From IMG/VR virus record IMGVR_UViG_3300045413_000018, positions 1-22,333 of that record: a stretch of DNA of 22,333 nt; one strand, written 5' to 3'. The notes beneath the pieces were generated by a model. It was given only the letters and a program-made list of their open reading frames with translations, was not told the origin of the DNA and ran no database searches. Below, piece by piece: positions 7,504 through 16,220 of the stretch. Origin of the DNA: a virus. Both the position numbers and the translations under genes were made by a program. The stretch's first letter is position 1; the number at the start of each line of letters is the position of its first letter.

Positions 7504-8435
7504 TATGTCCAATCTCCCAAGGTTGAGTCGTAAGTGATGAAGAAGGTTTCGATTATGGTTCCCATCGCAAGAGTGGATGTGGAACCATTGATCTTCTTCC
7601 CGTTCGGAGCAATCGAGAACGTGTAGCCCGATGACGAGTAGAAGACTGCGAACCCGATCTTGTCTCCGTCAGTCGGACTCGCTGGAAGGGTGACGGTTGT
7701 GTTCGAGCCAGGGGCGACCGGGTAGAACGTATTGGAGGAAGCCGCGAATGAACTAGTCTGCCTCGAACCGACACTGAGGCCGAACACAGTAGCCGATGGA
7801 TAGGCGAGAGAAGCAGTCGCGTTTGCTGTCGGGAGCTTCGCGATCCTTCGTGTGACGATTGCTCCGGCAGAGATGCGGATGAAGATGTAGACATCCTTGT
7901 CCACATCCATCACGAAGTCCGAGGAGAGACCGTCGATGGTCTGTCCGTTCCTCGCAACCGTGATTGTACCGGCGGCAAGATCGCGGGCGATAATGACCGC
8001 TTCACCAGCGTTCATGGACGGAAGCGTGACGGTCGCCGCAGCAGTGACACGATATGGCGTGTTGGCTGTGAGCGCCTGACTTCCCGTGACGTTGGTGAAA
8101 TTCAGTTCATTGGCGAGTTCCATCGAACTCCAGTTCGCGGATACGACGGTCCAGTAAGTCGGATTTGAGGATCGTGTGCTGGCGAACGTGGTGGGAGAAG
8201 CAACGCTCGTGTGATTGACGTTGCAGACCCAGATGGAATTCAAGTCTGGATCGATAGCACGATTGCCTACGACATAAGCAGTCGAGTTCTTCCAGACAGT
8301 TGCGTTCGTGAAACCGGCAAGAGCAGCGAAGATGTCATCGATGTCGTCCATGTTTCCATTGACGGTATCGTGCCAAGTCGCGTCATTGAAGTCGTGCTTG
8401 CCGAGCCTGTAGTTGGTTGTATAGGTGACACTCAC
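7503..8435 (-). CDS. Tail fibre protein with carbohydrate-binding-like module
   Basis: The product is 310 aa. The start is GTG (8435-8433) overlapping the upstream TGA as GTGA, with GGGAG about 9 nt before it. The N-terminus (TTNYRLGKHDFNDATWHD...NMDDIDDIFAAL, residues 6-39) is the fold-back helix type found at the base of many phage fibres. Residues 48-96 (WKNSTAYVVGNRAIDP...IWVCNVNHTS...YWTVV) resemble the chitin-binding/CBM5-12-like modules common in phage tail proteins, with spaced Trp and Tyr residues. The remainder is Thr/Ser/Ala-rich beta structure with TLPS/TLPAS strand repeats. It likely attaches to the nozzle and contacts the host surface. No lyase or hydrolase motif is seen. Confidence 0.8.
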   Translation of the reverse strand: MSVTYTTNYRLGKHDFNDATWHDTVNGNMDDIDDIFAALAGFTNATVWKNSTAYVVGNRAIDPDLNSIWVCNVNHTSVASPTTFASTRSSNPTYWTVVSANWSSMELANELNFTNVTGSQALTANTPYRVTAAATVTLPSMNAGEAVIIARDLAAGTITVARNGQTIDGLSSDFVMDVDKDVYIFIRISAGAIVTRRIAKLPTANATASLAYPSATVFGLSVGSRQTSSFAASSNTFYPVAPGSNTTVTLPASPTDGDKIGFAVFYSSSGYTFSIAPNGKKINGSTSTLAMGTIIETFFITYDSTLGDWT

Positions 8436-10351
8436 CGCCGATTACTCCCATGAAGACGAGAGACAGTCAGAGAGATAAGCCGTAGATCGTCTTTGGATGA
8501 ACCCTTGATGCGATACTTGGCTATCTTGAATCGGACGGGCCACGCCCAGAGGCGTTCTTCAATGGTGCGTCGGCCACCACCGTAGGGCTGGTCATAGTTG
8601 CCGTAGCCCCCGGAGTCCCCGCCGACGAATTGAAGCGTCAATTCAGGGTCATCTGCATTATCCTCGTCGTACCGAATGTTGTCAACGTATGTTTCGAGCG
8701 TGAACGAGGATGTGCCCTGTGTCTCCAGACTGATGTATTTGCCTGTCTTCACTCCGGTTCTGTCCCCGAAGTCCACCCACGGCATCTCGTTGTCGAAGCT
8801 TACATCGTCTCCCGTGGCTCCATTCGGTCCATTGATGCGATCCGCGAAGAACTCATCGACTTCCGATCCATAGACGTAGATGCGAGTGGTATCTGCGAGG
8901 AAGACGCGATTGAGGAACGAGAGACATGCTGCTCTCCAGTTCCAACCAGTGAATCGTGCCCACTGAGTCTTCTTGTCTCCAGGCTTCGACGTGTAGATGA
9001 AGCCAGTAGTCTCCGTCAGATAGGTGTCGTTGGGATGATTGGGGACGAAGAGCATGTATTGATCTTGAATCCTGTTGTAGACAGCGAAGACGCGGTTCAG
9101 GAGAGCCGTCTCATCAAGATTACGAAGCATAGAACGAAGAAGAGGGTCCACATTGCGAGAAGCCTTCCTTGGCCGCAGTGTTCCAGTGAAGAGTGCCTGA
9201 GAGACACTTGGGATACCGTTGTTGTCGCACATCAAGAACTCGTCACCGACAGAGATCATTGATCGATGAGAGACCGACCCGTACTGGTCAACAGCGTCTT
9301 GGTAGAGAGGATCGTGAGCACCGGCTGACGTGTATCTGTCGATCTGTGGGAAGAGAGATGCCTTATCGAAGGCGACGACAGGACGATCACGATAGCGGCC
9401 AAGCCCACGAATCTCACTTGTTCCCGCGATCTTCGAGAGATCATCGTTCCTCGCGATATTCGGAGCAGGATCACCAGCCCACGTACCACTCGCATCCTTG
9501 TGAGAGATGTAGAGCGTACTCGGGTTCGTAGCGTTGCCAGCGATGATGAGGAAGTGGTTCATCGCCACGATGTATCTGCCGATAGGAGTATTGGCGTTGC
9601 TACCTGTCGGAATGTCCTTGAGATAGTTGCAGCCGAACGCGGCAGTGATTAGGAGCGGCTTGTCCACACCGTTGACTGCGATCAACTCTCCACCGAACTC
9701 TGCGAAGTTGACCACCTTCGCTGTCGAGGACCAGAACGCAACACCGAGACCAGCGGCAATCGCAGCGTCCCAGATACGAGTGAGCACACCAGCGCCGTTG
9801 ACCTTCGCGATCTGTCCTGTCGTGGTCGCTACAACGATGAAGTCGTTGTAGTAAGTCATGTTCAGGATGTTTCCAGTCATCGTTGACGTGGCACCATACG
9901 TGTAAGTGCCAGAAAGATTCTGGATGAGTGTCGGGTCTGTCGGAGTGAAGGCACCGACGTTGATATAGAAGGTGTGAGCGTCAACGACAGTCACAGCCTT
10001 CACACCATCGATGGCTGTGCCGAGAATGCCGTTGATGTTTCCCATTGAGGCGAACGTGATGTTGTCGCCTGTCGTCAATCCGTGGTGGATTCGATTGATG
10101 TAGAGATTGGGAGAAGAGGAGAGAGTGAAGTCGGCTTCGAAGTAGTCATCATCGCTCATCGTGAAGGTTGCCGCAGAATCGACGCGGCAGAAGAGACGAG
10201 TACCGTATCGTTTGCGAATTCCACCGCCAGAGTCGCGGTACATATTGTCGAGCTTGACCTGATAACTCGGGTCGAGGTTTAACTCGTTGTCGGCGACGTT
10301 GAGACCGCCGTCAAAGTCGCGAAGGGTGGAGTGACGAAGTGGACTAGTCAT
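8432..10351 (-). CDS. Tail nozzle/hub protein (P22 gp10- or T7 gp12-like role)
   Basis: The product is 639 aa from ATG 10351-10349, which overlaps the upstream stop as TGATG and has GGAG about 8 nt before it. A GTG three codons earlier is less well spaced. The opening LRDFDGGLNVADNELNLDPSYQVKLDNMYRD (split: FDGGLN, DNELNL, LDNMY) and RKRYGTRLF is a hallmark of podoviral tail tube/nozzle proteins. The long middle is beta-rich with alternating short strands, as in a beta-propeller (for example SHRSMISVGDEFLMCDNNG). The C-terminus ends in a beta domain with SLETQGTSSFTLETYV and RFKIAKYRIKG. It follows the adaptor gene, matching the usual order adaptor-nozzle-fibre. It probably closes the tail tube and carries the fibres. 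Confidence 0.82.
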   Translation of the reverse strand: MTSPLRHSTLRDFDGGLNVADNELNLDPSYQVKLDNMYRDSGGGIRKRYGTRLFCRVDSAATFTMSDDDYFEADFTLSSSPNLYINRIHHGLTTGDNITFASMGNINGILGTAIDGVKAVTVVDAHTFYINVGAFTPTDPTLIQNLSGTYTYGATSTMTGNILNMTYYNDFIVVATTTGQIAKVNGAGVLTRIWDAAIAAGLGVAFWSSTAKVVNFAEFGGELIAVNGVDKPLLITAAFGCNYLKDIPTGSNANTPIGRYIVAMNHFLIIAGNATNPSTLYISHKDASGTWAGDPAPNIARNDDLSKIAGTSEIRGLGRYRDRPVVAFDKASLFPQIDRYTSAGAHDPLYQDAVDQYGSVSHRSMISVGDEFLMCDNNGIPSVSQALFTGTLRPRKASRNVDPLLRSMLRNLDETALLNRVFAVYNRIQDQYMLFVPNHPNDTYLTETTGFIYTSKPGDKKTQWARFTGWNWRAACLSFLNRVFLADTTRIYVYGSEVDEFFADRINGPNGATGDDVSFDNEMPWVDFGDRTGVKTGKYISLETQGTSSFTLETYVDNIRYDEDNADDPELTLQFVGGDSGGYGNYDQPYGGGRRTIEERLWAWPVRFKIAKYRIKGSSKDDLRLISLTVSRLHGSNRR

Positions 10352-11010
10352 CACTGCCACTCCGTCATCTGGCTACCTACTCCTGGGTTGAGGGGAACAG
10401 GAGAGACCTTCATGATGTCGGTCGCGACTTGGGAGATGCGGTCGAGGAAGTCTGCCTTGAAGAGAGCAGCCTGTTCCATGTTCGCTGCATCCTGCGTGGC
10501 GTAAATCCACGCAGCACGGAGGACGACAGAGTCGAAGTCGAGACGTATTTCATCATCTGTCGTGAAGTCATCCGGTTTCGTTCTCACGTAGAGATCGAGG
10601 TCGCCTGTTGATTCTGCCGGGTAAACGCGGAAGAGACGATCAACGTCGTCGTTGTAAGAAGTGAAGTACTTCGCCTGTGTTCCTGCAACTGTGTTGGGAT
10701 TGAGCGTAACAGGGAGACCGAGAACCTTCGTCTCCGTGTCCCCAAGATACATGACCGCGATGTCTTGAATCCTCTTCACATCGTCTGTCACGTCCGCGTT
10801 TGGAATCCCGATTGTTCCGTCGAGAGTGACCGTGATCCACGATGAATAGATCGGCCACCACATCTTGTCGAAGATTTGATTGAAGGCTCGCTGGATGTAG
10901 CGGCCCATGATGTCTTCTGAGTACGTCTGGACGCTTGTGCCTGGGACTTGAGAGAGTTCCCACACGACTGCTTGAATGGCGTCAGAGAAGGTAGGGAACG
11001 AGAGAGCCAT
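10351..11010 (-). CDS. Head-to-tail adaptor (tail tubular protein A / gp4-like role)
   Basis: The product is 219 aa with ATG 11010 and a strong GGAGG 7-8 nt upstream. The N-terminal helices (FSDAIQAVVWELSQVPGTSVQTY, then IMGRYIQRAFNQIFDKMWWPIY; residues about 8-57) are followed by a small beta region (SSWITVTLDGTIGIP) and C-terminal helices (DFDSVVLRAAWIYATQDAANMEQAALFKADFLDRI). This helix-beta-helix arrangement and size are typical of adaptors that dock under the portal in short-tailed phages. Its position just before the nozzle gene agrees. It follows a hairpin that looks like a terminator. Assignment is by layout rather than by a signature motif. Confidence 0.72.
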   Translation of the reverse strand: MALSFPTFSDAIQAVVWELSQVPGTSVQTYSEDIMGRYIQRAFNQIFDKMWWPIYSSWITVTLDGTIGIPNADVTDDVKRIQDIAVMYLGDTETKVLGLPVTLNPNTVAGTQAKYFTSYNDDVDRLFRVYPAESTGDLDLYVRTKPDDFTTDDEIRLDFDSVVLRAAWIYATQDAANMEQAALFKADFLDRISQVATDIMKVSPVPLNPGVGSQMTEWQ

Positions 11011-11029
11011 AGCTTCCTCCGAATAGGAA

Positions 11030-11063
11030 GAGAGGGGCCGGTGGAAGGAACCCGGCCCCTCTC
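11030..11063 (-). terminator. Strong hairpin between decoration and adaptor genes, probable leaky terminator
   Basis: Perfect 12-bp inverted repeat (GAGAGGGGCCGG / CCGGCCCCTCTC; arms 11030-11041 and 11052-11063) with a 10-nt loop. On the - strand it is followed by TTCCTATTC, a moderate pyrimidine tail. It sits between the end of the capsid/decoration gene group and the adaptor gene. The position recalls T7's terminator after gene 10. The weak U-tract suggests partial termination or an mRNA-stabilising structure. Confidence 0.6.
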
Positions 11064-11090
11064 AATACTCACATCAGACGACCGTCAGGA

Positions 11091-11786
11091 TCAGCCGCCG
11101 TAGTGAGCGATTCCGTGCAGACCGCCGTTCGTACCATTGTGGGAATTGTCCGCAATGGCAACGACTGACAACTGCTTCGAGCCGTCAGGCGTCGTGGTGG
11201 ACTTGTAGCGTCCACGAGGCTCGCCGGTAGAAGCAGTCGCCGGGTCGGTGAGCACTGGAGCAGTCAACGTACCAGCAGCAGCATCCACACCATCAGCAAC
11301 TTCACGGATGACGTAGGTCGTCTTGTAAGGAAGACCCAACTCTCGTCCCCAACCCGCCGTGATCGTACCCGCGTTGGAGGCGAAGACCAGCTTGTCGATG
11401 GTCTTGTAGCACTTGATCGTCGTCACAGCGACGTTCGACGTGATCGTCAGTGACTCGATGATCGGCTGACCAAGATAGTCGCGACCGTAGATCGTGACTA
11501 CCGAGGAAGCCGTCGAGGCCGCACTGACGAACTGCAAGCTCGATCCGAATCGTGCCGTGGCGAGGTAGGCCGTGGACGATGCGAACTGCGACCGCACGAA
11601 CGTCGTGGTCGAGGTCAAGATCGTTGCCGTGTTGCAGAGATTGGTATTCGACGCTGTCAGCGGCGCACCAAACTTCGCGATGTACACGGCTCCCTCCATG
11701 ATGTCGGCGGCATACGACATCACCGGAACGTAGCTGTTCACCGGAGGATTGTAGTCAGCGTGGGATTTTTGGAAAGCAAGAGGCAT
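11091..11786 (-). CDS. Probable head decoration/structural protein
   Basis: The product is 231 aa, with ATG 11786 and AAGGAGTG about 9 nt upstream. It is rich in Thr, Ser, Ala and Val, with alternating beta-strand patterns throughout, including VVTIYGRDYLGQPIIESLT, an Ig- or jelly-roll-like strand pair, and GWGRELGLPYKTTYVI. The Gly/His-rich tail (NGTNGGLHGIAHYGG) is distinctive. No membrane segment or catalytic motif is seen. Two genes after the major capsid protein is the usual place for a decoration/cement protein or a second capsid protein. I infer an abundant capsid-surface protein; the strong following hairpin fits a highly expressed message. Confidence 0.68.
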   Translation of the reverse strand: MPLAFQKSHADYNPPVNSYVPVMSYAADIMEGAVYIAKFGAPLTASNTNLCNTATILTSTTTFVRSQFASSTAYLATARFGSSLQFVSAASTASSVVTIYGRDYLGQPIIESLTITSNVAVTTIKCYKTIDKLVFASNAGTITAGWGRELGLPYKTTYVIREVADGVDAAAGTLTAPVLTDPATASTGEPRGRYKSTTTPDGSKQLSVVAIADNSHNGTNGGLHGIAHYGG

Positions 11787-11806
11787 TGTGATTCACTCCT
11801 TCTGGT

Positions 11807-12148
11807 TCAAGCCGCTTTGGCCTGTTCTGTCTTCGCCTTGACCGGCATCGACAGACCAGGAATCCCAAGACGACCGACAACGTCGCCAGAGTTCATGTCG
11901 ATCATCTGTGGGTCTTCGAGGAATCCAAAGCGTTGCATGTCCGACTCGCGTTCAACGAAGATCGAGTGACCACGAGGGAACACGACCATGTAGCCATGAT
12001 CGTATGTCTTCGTGATGACTTCAAGCTTGTTGACCACCTTGTCGCCCTCTTTGACCTTCTTGTAACGGCGAACCGTCTTCGTGAAGGGACCAGCCTGCTT
12101 CTGGACGAAGAAAGCCGGCTTGATGTCACGAGGTTGAAGATCACTCAT
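11807..12148 (-). CDS. Hypothetical protein next to major capsid gene
   Basis: The product is 113 aa, with ATG 12148 preceded by GAGGTGA and 8 nt after the capsid stop. The sequence is basic in its first half (FVQKQAGPFTKTVRRYKKVKEGDKVVNKLEV). A turn-rich segment follows (PRGHSIFVERESDMQRFGFLEDPQMIDMNSGDVVG), and it ends in a Lys/Ala-rich tail. I do not recognise a family. Its small size and place between the capsid and decoration genes suggest a head-completion or capsid-associated protein, but nothing in the sequence proves this. Confidence 0.68.
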   Translation of the reverse strand: MSDLQPRDIKPAFFVQKQAGPFTKTVRRYKKVKEGDKVVNKLEVITKTYDHGYMVVFPRGHSIFVERESDMQRFGFLEDPQMIDMNSGDVVGRLGIPGLSMPVKAKTEQAKAA

Positions 12149-12156
12149 GGCTCACC

Positions 12157-13107
12157 TCACTCGTTGATCAACACAGCCTGTGAGCGATACGCACGCCACA
12201 AGCAGAGCTGACCTTGCCAGATGACTCGCGAACCAGAGGCGTCAACCGTCCACGGAGAAGTGAGCTTCTTCGTGGTCATGTTGACGTGCCGCAGGATGTG
12301 GAGACGAAGGTACTTCGAGTTGATGAAGTACGCTTTGTTCACCGGGCAGTCTTCGTCGTAGAGGATCGTGATGCCAGCGTGCGACACACCAGAGAAGCCC
12401 AGGTCGTACATCTTCGACCCGCTCTTCGAGGTGTTGAGGTTGATCACCGCCTTGTCACGAACCGCCTGACGATAGTGACGCATGATGTTGCGTCCAGCCA
12501 GCACGAGGTCGGGCTTCTCACCCTTCACAGTAAGATCGAGAAGGATGTCATCAAACGCTTCTTCGATGTTGGTCGAATCGAGAGTCGAGTCGAAGTCGTA
12601 AGATGAAGTGCGCCACTGGGTTTCCGTGACGCGAGAGACACCACCCAGAGTTCCGGTCGTTGGATCGTCTGGAATGACGTTGCCGAGACCGTATGGGTCA
12701 GTGCCCGAGCCGGTCGCATACAGATACGACGAGAAACGCTCCTTGATGCTCTCTTCCAAGACATCCATCTTGGCCTTGAGCAGCTTGAAGATTTGCGCTT
12801 CACCGCGATTCTCGTCTTCCTCCTGCTGAGAGATGACAACCGTACCCGCGACACGCGCCCATGTGTAGGTGACGGTCGTGAATTCGTTGGTCTGAGCAGT
12901 CGGGAGAGCGTTGTAGTACTCATAGGACGTGACGTTCGGATTGCGTCCAATCGTCAGCGGATTGGTGATTTCCTTTCCGCCGTCCTCAAACTCAACCTGT
13001 TCATTCGCGAATTGCCACGCCATGAAGGCGTTGCTCTTCACGCTTGCCATGATGAGCTTGCCACGCGATTTCGTCAGCGTGGAATGCGTGACAGTAGCGA
13101 GAGTCAT
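12157..13107 (-). CDS. Major capsid protein
   Basis: The product is 316 aa. ATG 13107 has AAAGGA about 8-9 nt upstream; Met20 (MASVKSNAFMAWQF) is a possible alternative but lacks as good a ribosome site. Recognisable features are AWQFANEQVEFEDGGKEITNP near the start, the strand-rich YNALPTAQTNEFTTVTYTWARVAGTVVIS segment, a long spine-like helix (GEAQIFKLLKAKMDVLEESIKERFSSYLYAT, about 102-132), and GLGNVIPDDPTTGTLGG. The C-terminal strands are rich in aromatic and aliphatic residues (VIWQGQLCLWRAYRSQAVLI). This pattern is known from podoviral HK97-fold capsid proteins. It directly follows the scaffold gene, the standard order. Confidence 0.88.
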   Translation of the reverse strand: MTLATVTHSTLTKSRGKLIMASVKSNAFMAWQFANEQVEFEDGGKEITNPLTIGRNPNVTSYEYYNALPTAQTNEFTTVTYTWARVAGTVVISQQEEDENRGEAQIFKLLKAKMDVLEESIKERFSSYLYATGSGTDPYGLGNVIPDDPTTGTLGGVSRVTETQWRTSSYDFDSTLDSTNIEEAFDDILLDLTVKGEKPDLVLAGRNIMRHYRQAVRDKAVINLNTSKSGSKMYDLGFSGVSHAGITILYDEDCPVNKAYFINSKYLRLHILRHVNMTTKKLTSPWTVDASGSRVIWQGQLCLWRAYRSQAVLINE

Positions 13108-13119
13108 GAATCATTCCTT

Positions 13120-14079
13120 TCAGATTTTGTACCCGTTCTCTCGCATCGACGCCTTGATGATGTCGGAGTACGAAGAAGACGCGGGCATTGGGGTTGGGTC
13201 TTGTTCTTCGCCGTCCCCATTCACGGGTGTCTCTGTCCGGAGACGAGAACGTGGGGGACTGCCGTTCGCTGGTGCCCTCTTGATCTGCCCTCTTAGGGGC
13301 TGAGACCAATCGAGACCGTTCTTCTGGAAGTGCAACCTGAGTTCGTAGTAAGCGGCCTCAAGGTTCAAATCCGGGTTACGGTCGAGAAGAAGAGCAATCT
13401 CTTCTTCGTGTGCGGAGGCGTCGGGATGACTCGCCATGAAGCGGTCATACGTGTCGCGAACCTTACGGTCCACTTCGCCTCGGGCTTCTCTTGCGGCCTG
13501 TGCATCCGCAAGGGGCTTGGTAGCTTCCGAGATCATCTGCTTGATAGCAGCTAGATCGACGGAGCCGCCGCCAGCATCCACTTTAATACCAGCGGCCTTG
13601 GCTTGTGTCAATAAATGCGAGATCAGGCGGGCAGGGTCTTCTTTCCACGCCTTAACAAGGGCATAGCCACTCACAGCTTCAGCGGGAGTAAGGCCATGCT
13701 CTTTATATGAAGACGCTTCCTTGAATGCCTGAATCTCACGACGAAGAGCAGGAATCTCTACCTCGTGAGAGTGACGATACTTCTCGAAAAGACGGCGTTG
13801 AGCACCGCCTTCTACGAGTTGCCGACCGTCTTTGTCGAGGAGAGGCTTCGGTCCCTTGAGAGTCTGCCGGTCTTTCTGCGGTTCCTTCGCTTGTTTGACC
13901 GGCTGTTCTTCTTGTTCGACCCTCTCTTCCTTAACTGGTTGTTCTTCACCCTGATCTGCGGGTGTTCCTTTGTCTTGTTCTTGTTCCTGTTCCTGACCGT
14001 CAAGACCAAGACGCTCTTCTTCCGTGACACCACTCTGCTTGAGGATGTCTTCCATGATTCCGCCTTCCTTCTCAGCCAT
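13120..14079 (-). CDS. Scaffolding protein
   Basis: The product is 319 aa, with ATG 14079 preceded by AGGAAGGAGAA. Residues about 25-75 are extremely Glu/Gln/Lys-rich (QEQEQEQDKG, EEQPVKEERVEQEEQPVKQ), as expected of a disordered scaffold. Helices follow (ALRREIQAFKEASSYKE; LAAIKQMISEATKPLADAQAAREARGEVDRKVRDTYDRFM) and a basic-to-mixed C-terminus (RAPANGSPPRSRLRTE ... SDIIKASMRENGYKI) that could bind the coat protein. Its place between portal and major capsid genes is the usual one. It would guide procapsid assembly and then be lost or cleaved. Confidence 0.85.
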   Translation of the reverse strand: MAEKEGGIMEDILKQSGVTEEERLGLDGQEQEQEQDKGTPADQGEEQPVKEERVEQEEQPVKQAKEPQKDRQTLKGPKPLLDKDGRQLVEGGAQRRLFEKYRHSHEVEIPALRREIQAFKEASSYKEHGLTPAEAVSGYALVKAWKEDPARLISHLLTQAKAAGIKVDAGGGSVDLAAIKQMISEATKPLADAQAAREARGEVDRKVRDTYDRFMASHPDASAHEEEIALLLDRNPDLNLEAAYYELRLHFQKNGLDWSQPLRGQIKRAPANGSPPRSRLRTETPVNGDGEEQDPTPMPASSSYSDIIKASMRENGYKI

Positions 14080-14093
14080 TGTAGTTCTCCTTC

Positions 14094-16220
14094 CTAGATC
14101 GGTGGGGGTTGTCCAGTCACTTCAGTGATCGCCTGAACAGGATCGGCTCCTGACTGGATGAGAGAGACGACCTGTTGAGCTTGTTCGGGTGGAAGCTGCG
14201 AGAGGAACTGATCAATCTGTCCTCCACCTTGAGCAGCAGGTTGAGCTTGTTGCTGTTGACCGTCAACCTGTTGCTCTGTGTTGTCGGCTGACATGCCAAT
14301 CTGCATCTCAACCGTTCTCCTGATGAATTCCCAGTCCTCTTCCTTGATACTCACGTCATCGAAGGCGTTCTCTAGTGCCTTCAAGGCGATGACGATAGCA
14401 GCAGGAGTAGCACTGGCGAACTGTCCGAGAACTTGAGTGATGTCGATGGCCTCTCTCTTCTTCTCGTCTGAGTTCGGCTTCTGAGTTGAGCCTGAAGCTA
14501 CAGTAACGGAGGAGATGATGTAAGGAAGCTTCTCTGGACCGATTGGCATAGAGAATGCTTGCCAGATTTTACCCTGAACAGGACCAAGCATCTTGGCAAC
14601 GTCTTCCGGAGTCATGTTCATCAAGCAGAGTTGGAAGAGACCGAGAGCGATGTCACTGATCCAGTCTTCAACGATGTCCGTCTTGTCTCCAACACGAACA
14701 GTCCGCGACTCTGCGTACTGACTGATGGCCTGATTCGTCGTGTTCGTCTTGAACTGTCCGCCGCGACCGGCCTCGTTGACCGGAACAATCCTGTCGATGG
14801 CGTTGTAATGCGTTGTCTTGTCGAACAACTGCATGAAGTTCACGCCAGGAGGAGGAACAGAGAAGACGGCGTCTGTCATCTTGACGCCTTGTGCTCCTAG
14901 ACGAACGCCGTAAGCACCGTTCGTCTTTCCTCCTTCAAGAACCTTCGCCATCGTCTGTTCATCGATCAAATCGAGATTGTACCAGATGTTGAATCGAGCC
15001 CAACGACGAGCGAGACGAGCGTGCTCATTGATGTCGTTGATCGCATCCTGCTGATCGAGATAGTAGGACACTTCTCCCTTCGCATAGACGCCCTCGATGG
15101 GAGTGACGAGCATCAGAGGGTAGAAGGGGAAGAAGTTCGGTAGACTGAGAGGATCATTCCACACCCAGAGCGGCCACTTCATCTCGTTGGCGAGATACAA
15201 CTCTACCCGACGAGTCACTTTGTCCCAGACGTAGTAGACCTTGCTGCGCTTCGCACTCTCATACTCTTCCTGCGAGTCGTAGCCGTAGATTTTGGCGTCG
15301 TCCTTGTCGAAGATTGAGTAGTCTTCCTGATTCTCACTCTTCTTCTTCTTGACGACGTAGTCGGGTTTGAAGATCAGGGTGTGTTGTCCCTGCTTGTCCT
15401 TCTGCATGTACTTGGCTTGGAGGAACTTGGTTGAAAACATCGCCTCCTTTGCCATCCATTGAGCATCTGAAAAATCCGAAGCAGTCGCGTTGGGATCAAC
15501 AAGTACGGCGCACTCGTTAAGGATTTCAAGTGTGGGACCACTCGCAGCGAGGAGATCGTACTTATCGTCGATAGCGGCAAGTTCGGCCTCAAGGGTTTCA
15601 ATCTCCTCTTGCTTCGTTGCCTTTTCAAGAGCCTTCGAGATTCTTTGGACATCAGCGTACATCTGATCACTGGACATATCCTTCTTGACGTAGTCGATTT
15701 CAGCCCAAACAAGGTTCGTAAGCTGACAGCGCATGATTGCCTGTCGTGCTTTCGCCTTGAGGGATACGCCAGGAGAAGATTTTCCAGAAAGAATGGTGTT
15801 GATCAGACGTTCACTGACAGTGACGAAGTCCTTGAGGTTCGGGTCTTCGAAATTCGGAGTGAATTCGATGCGAGGATTGCGTGAGAAGATGCGCGGGGTG
15901 AGAGCCATGACGTTGGAGAAGACGACATTCTCAATCTCGCTCGATTCATCCTTGCGGATGGTGCTCGACTTCACGCGATTACCGTTGCGAGTGACCATCT
16001 GATCACTCTTGAAGTAATCAACGGCCTCGTTCCAGGCGTCCTTGAACTCTTCTCTCATCTTCTCGGCAGCAGCGATCCTCGCTTTCCACAAAGGACCGCG
16101 CTTCTGAGAGACGGGAATTTTCTGATCCCCGATCATCTGGAAAGAGTTGAGCTTGCTCGGCTTCGGAGTGCTTGTGGAGACGCCAGATTGCTCAAGAATC
16201 TTGTCTTCGACTTCAGCCAT
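14094..16220 (-). CDS. Portal protein
   Basis: The product is 708 aa from ATG 16220-16218, chosen over an upstream ATG at 16250 because GAGAGGAAGG sits just before it and it overlaps the terminase stop by 8 nt. Length and architecture fit a large P22-type portal. An N-terminal helical region leads into NVMALTPRIFSRNPRIEFTP, and a coiled-coil insert lies at about 188-220. LEILNECAVLVDPNATASDFSDAQWMAKE is a typical portal wing/stem segment. RFNIWYNLDLID, PVNEAGRGGQFKTNTTNQAISQYAES and a C-terminal Gln/Pro-rich tail (QQQQAQPAAQGGGQ...) follow. It forms the ring through which DNA enters and leaves the head. The neighbours are the terminase upstream and the scaffold downstream. Confidence 0.9.
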   Translation of the reverse strand: MAEVEDKILEQSGVSTSTPKPSKLNSFQMIGDQKIPVSQKRGPLWKARIAAAEKMREEFKDAWNEAVDYFKSDQMVTRNGNRVKSSTIRKDESSEIENVVFSNVMALTPRIFSRNPRIEFTPNFEDPNLKDFVTVSERLINTILSGKSSPGVSLKAKARQAIMRCQLTNLVWAEIDYVKKDMSSDQMYADVQRISKALEKATKQEEIETLEAELAAIDDKYDLLAASGPTLEILNECAVLVDPNATASDFSDAQWMAKEAMFSTKFLQAKYMQKDKQGQHTLIFKPDYVVKKKKSENQEDYSIFDKDDAKIYGYDSQEEYESAKRSKVYYVWDKVTRRVELYLANEMKWPLWVWNDPLSLPNFFPFYPLMLVTPIEGVYAKGEVSYYLDQQDAINDINEHARLARRWARFNIWYNLDLIDEQTMAKVLEGGKTNGAYGVRLGAQGVKMTDAVFSVPPPGVNFMQLFDKTTHYNAIDRIVPVNEAGRGGQFKTNTTNQAISQYAESRTVRVGDKTDIVEDWISDIALGLFQLCLMNMTPEDVAKMLGPVQGKIWQAFSMPIGPEKLPYIISSVTVASGSTQKPNSDEKKREAIDITQVLGQFASATPAAIVIALKALENAFDDVSIKEEDWEFIRRTVEMQIGMSADNTEQQVDGQQQQAQPAAQGGGQIDQFLSQLPPEQAQQVVSLIQSGADPVQAITEVTGQPPPI

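Noticed and set aside
11902-12144. 80-aa leftward open frame inside the 113-aa gene
   Set aside because: Ser/Arg-rich shadow in another frame; the 113-aa frame has the good ribosome site and junctions.
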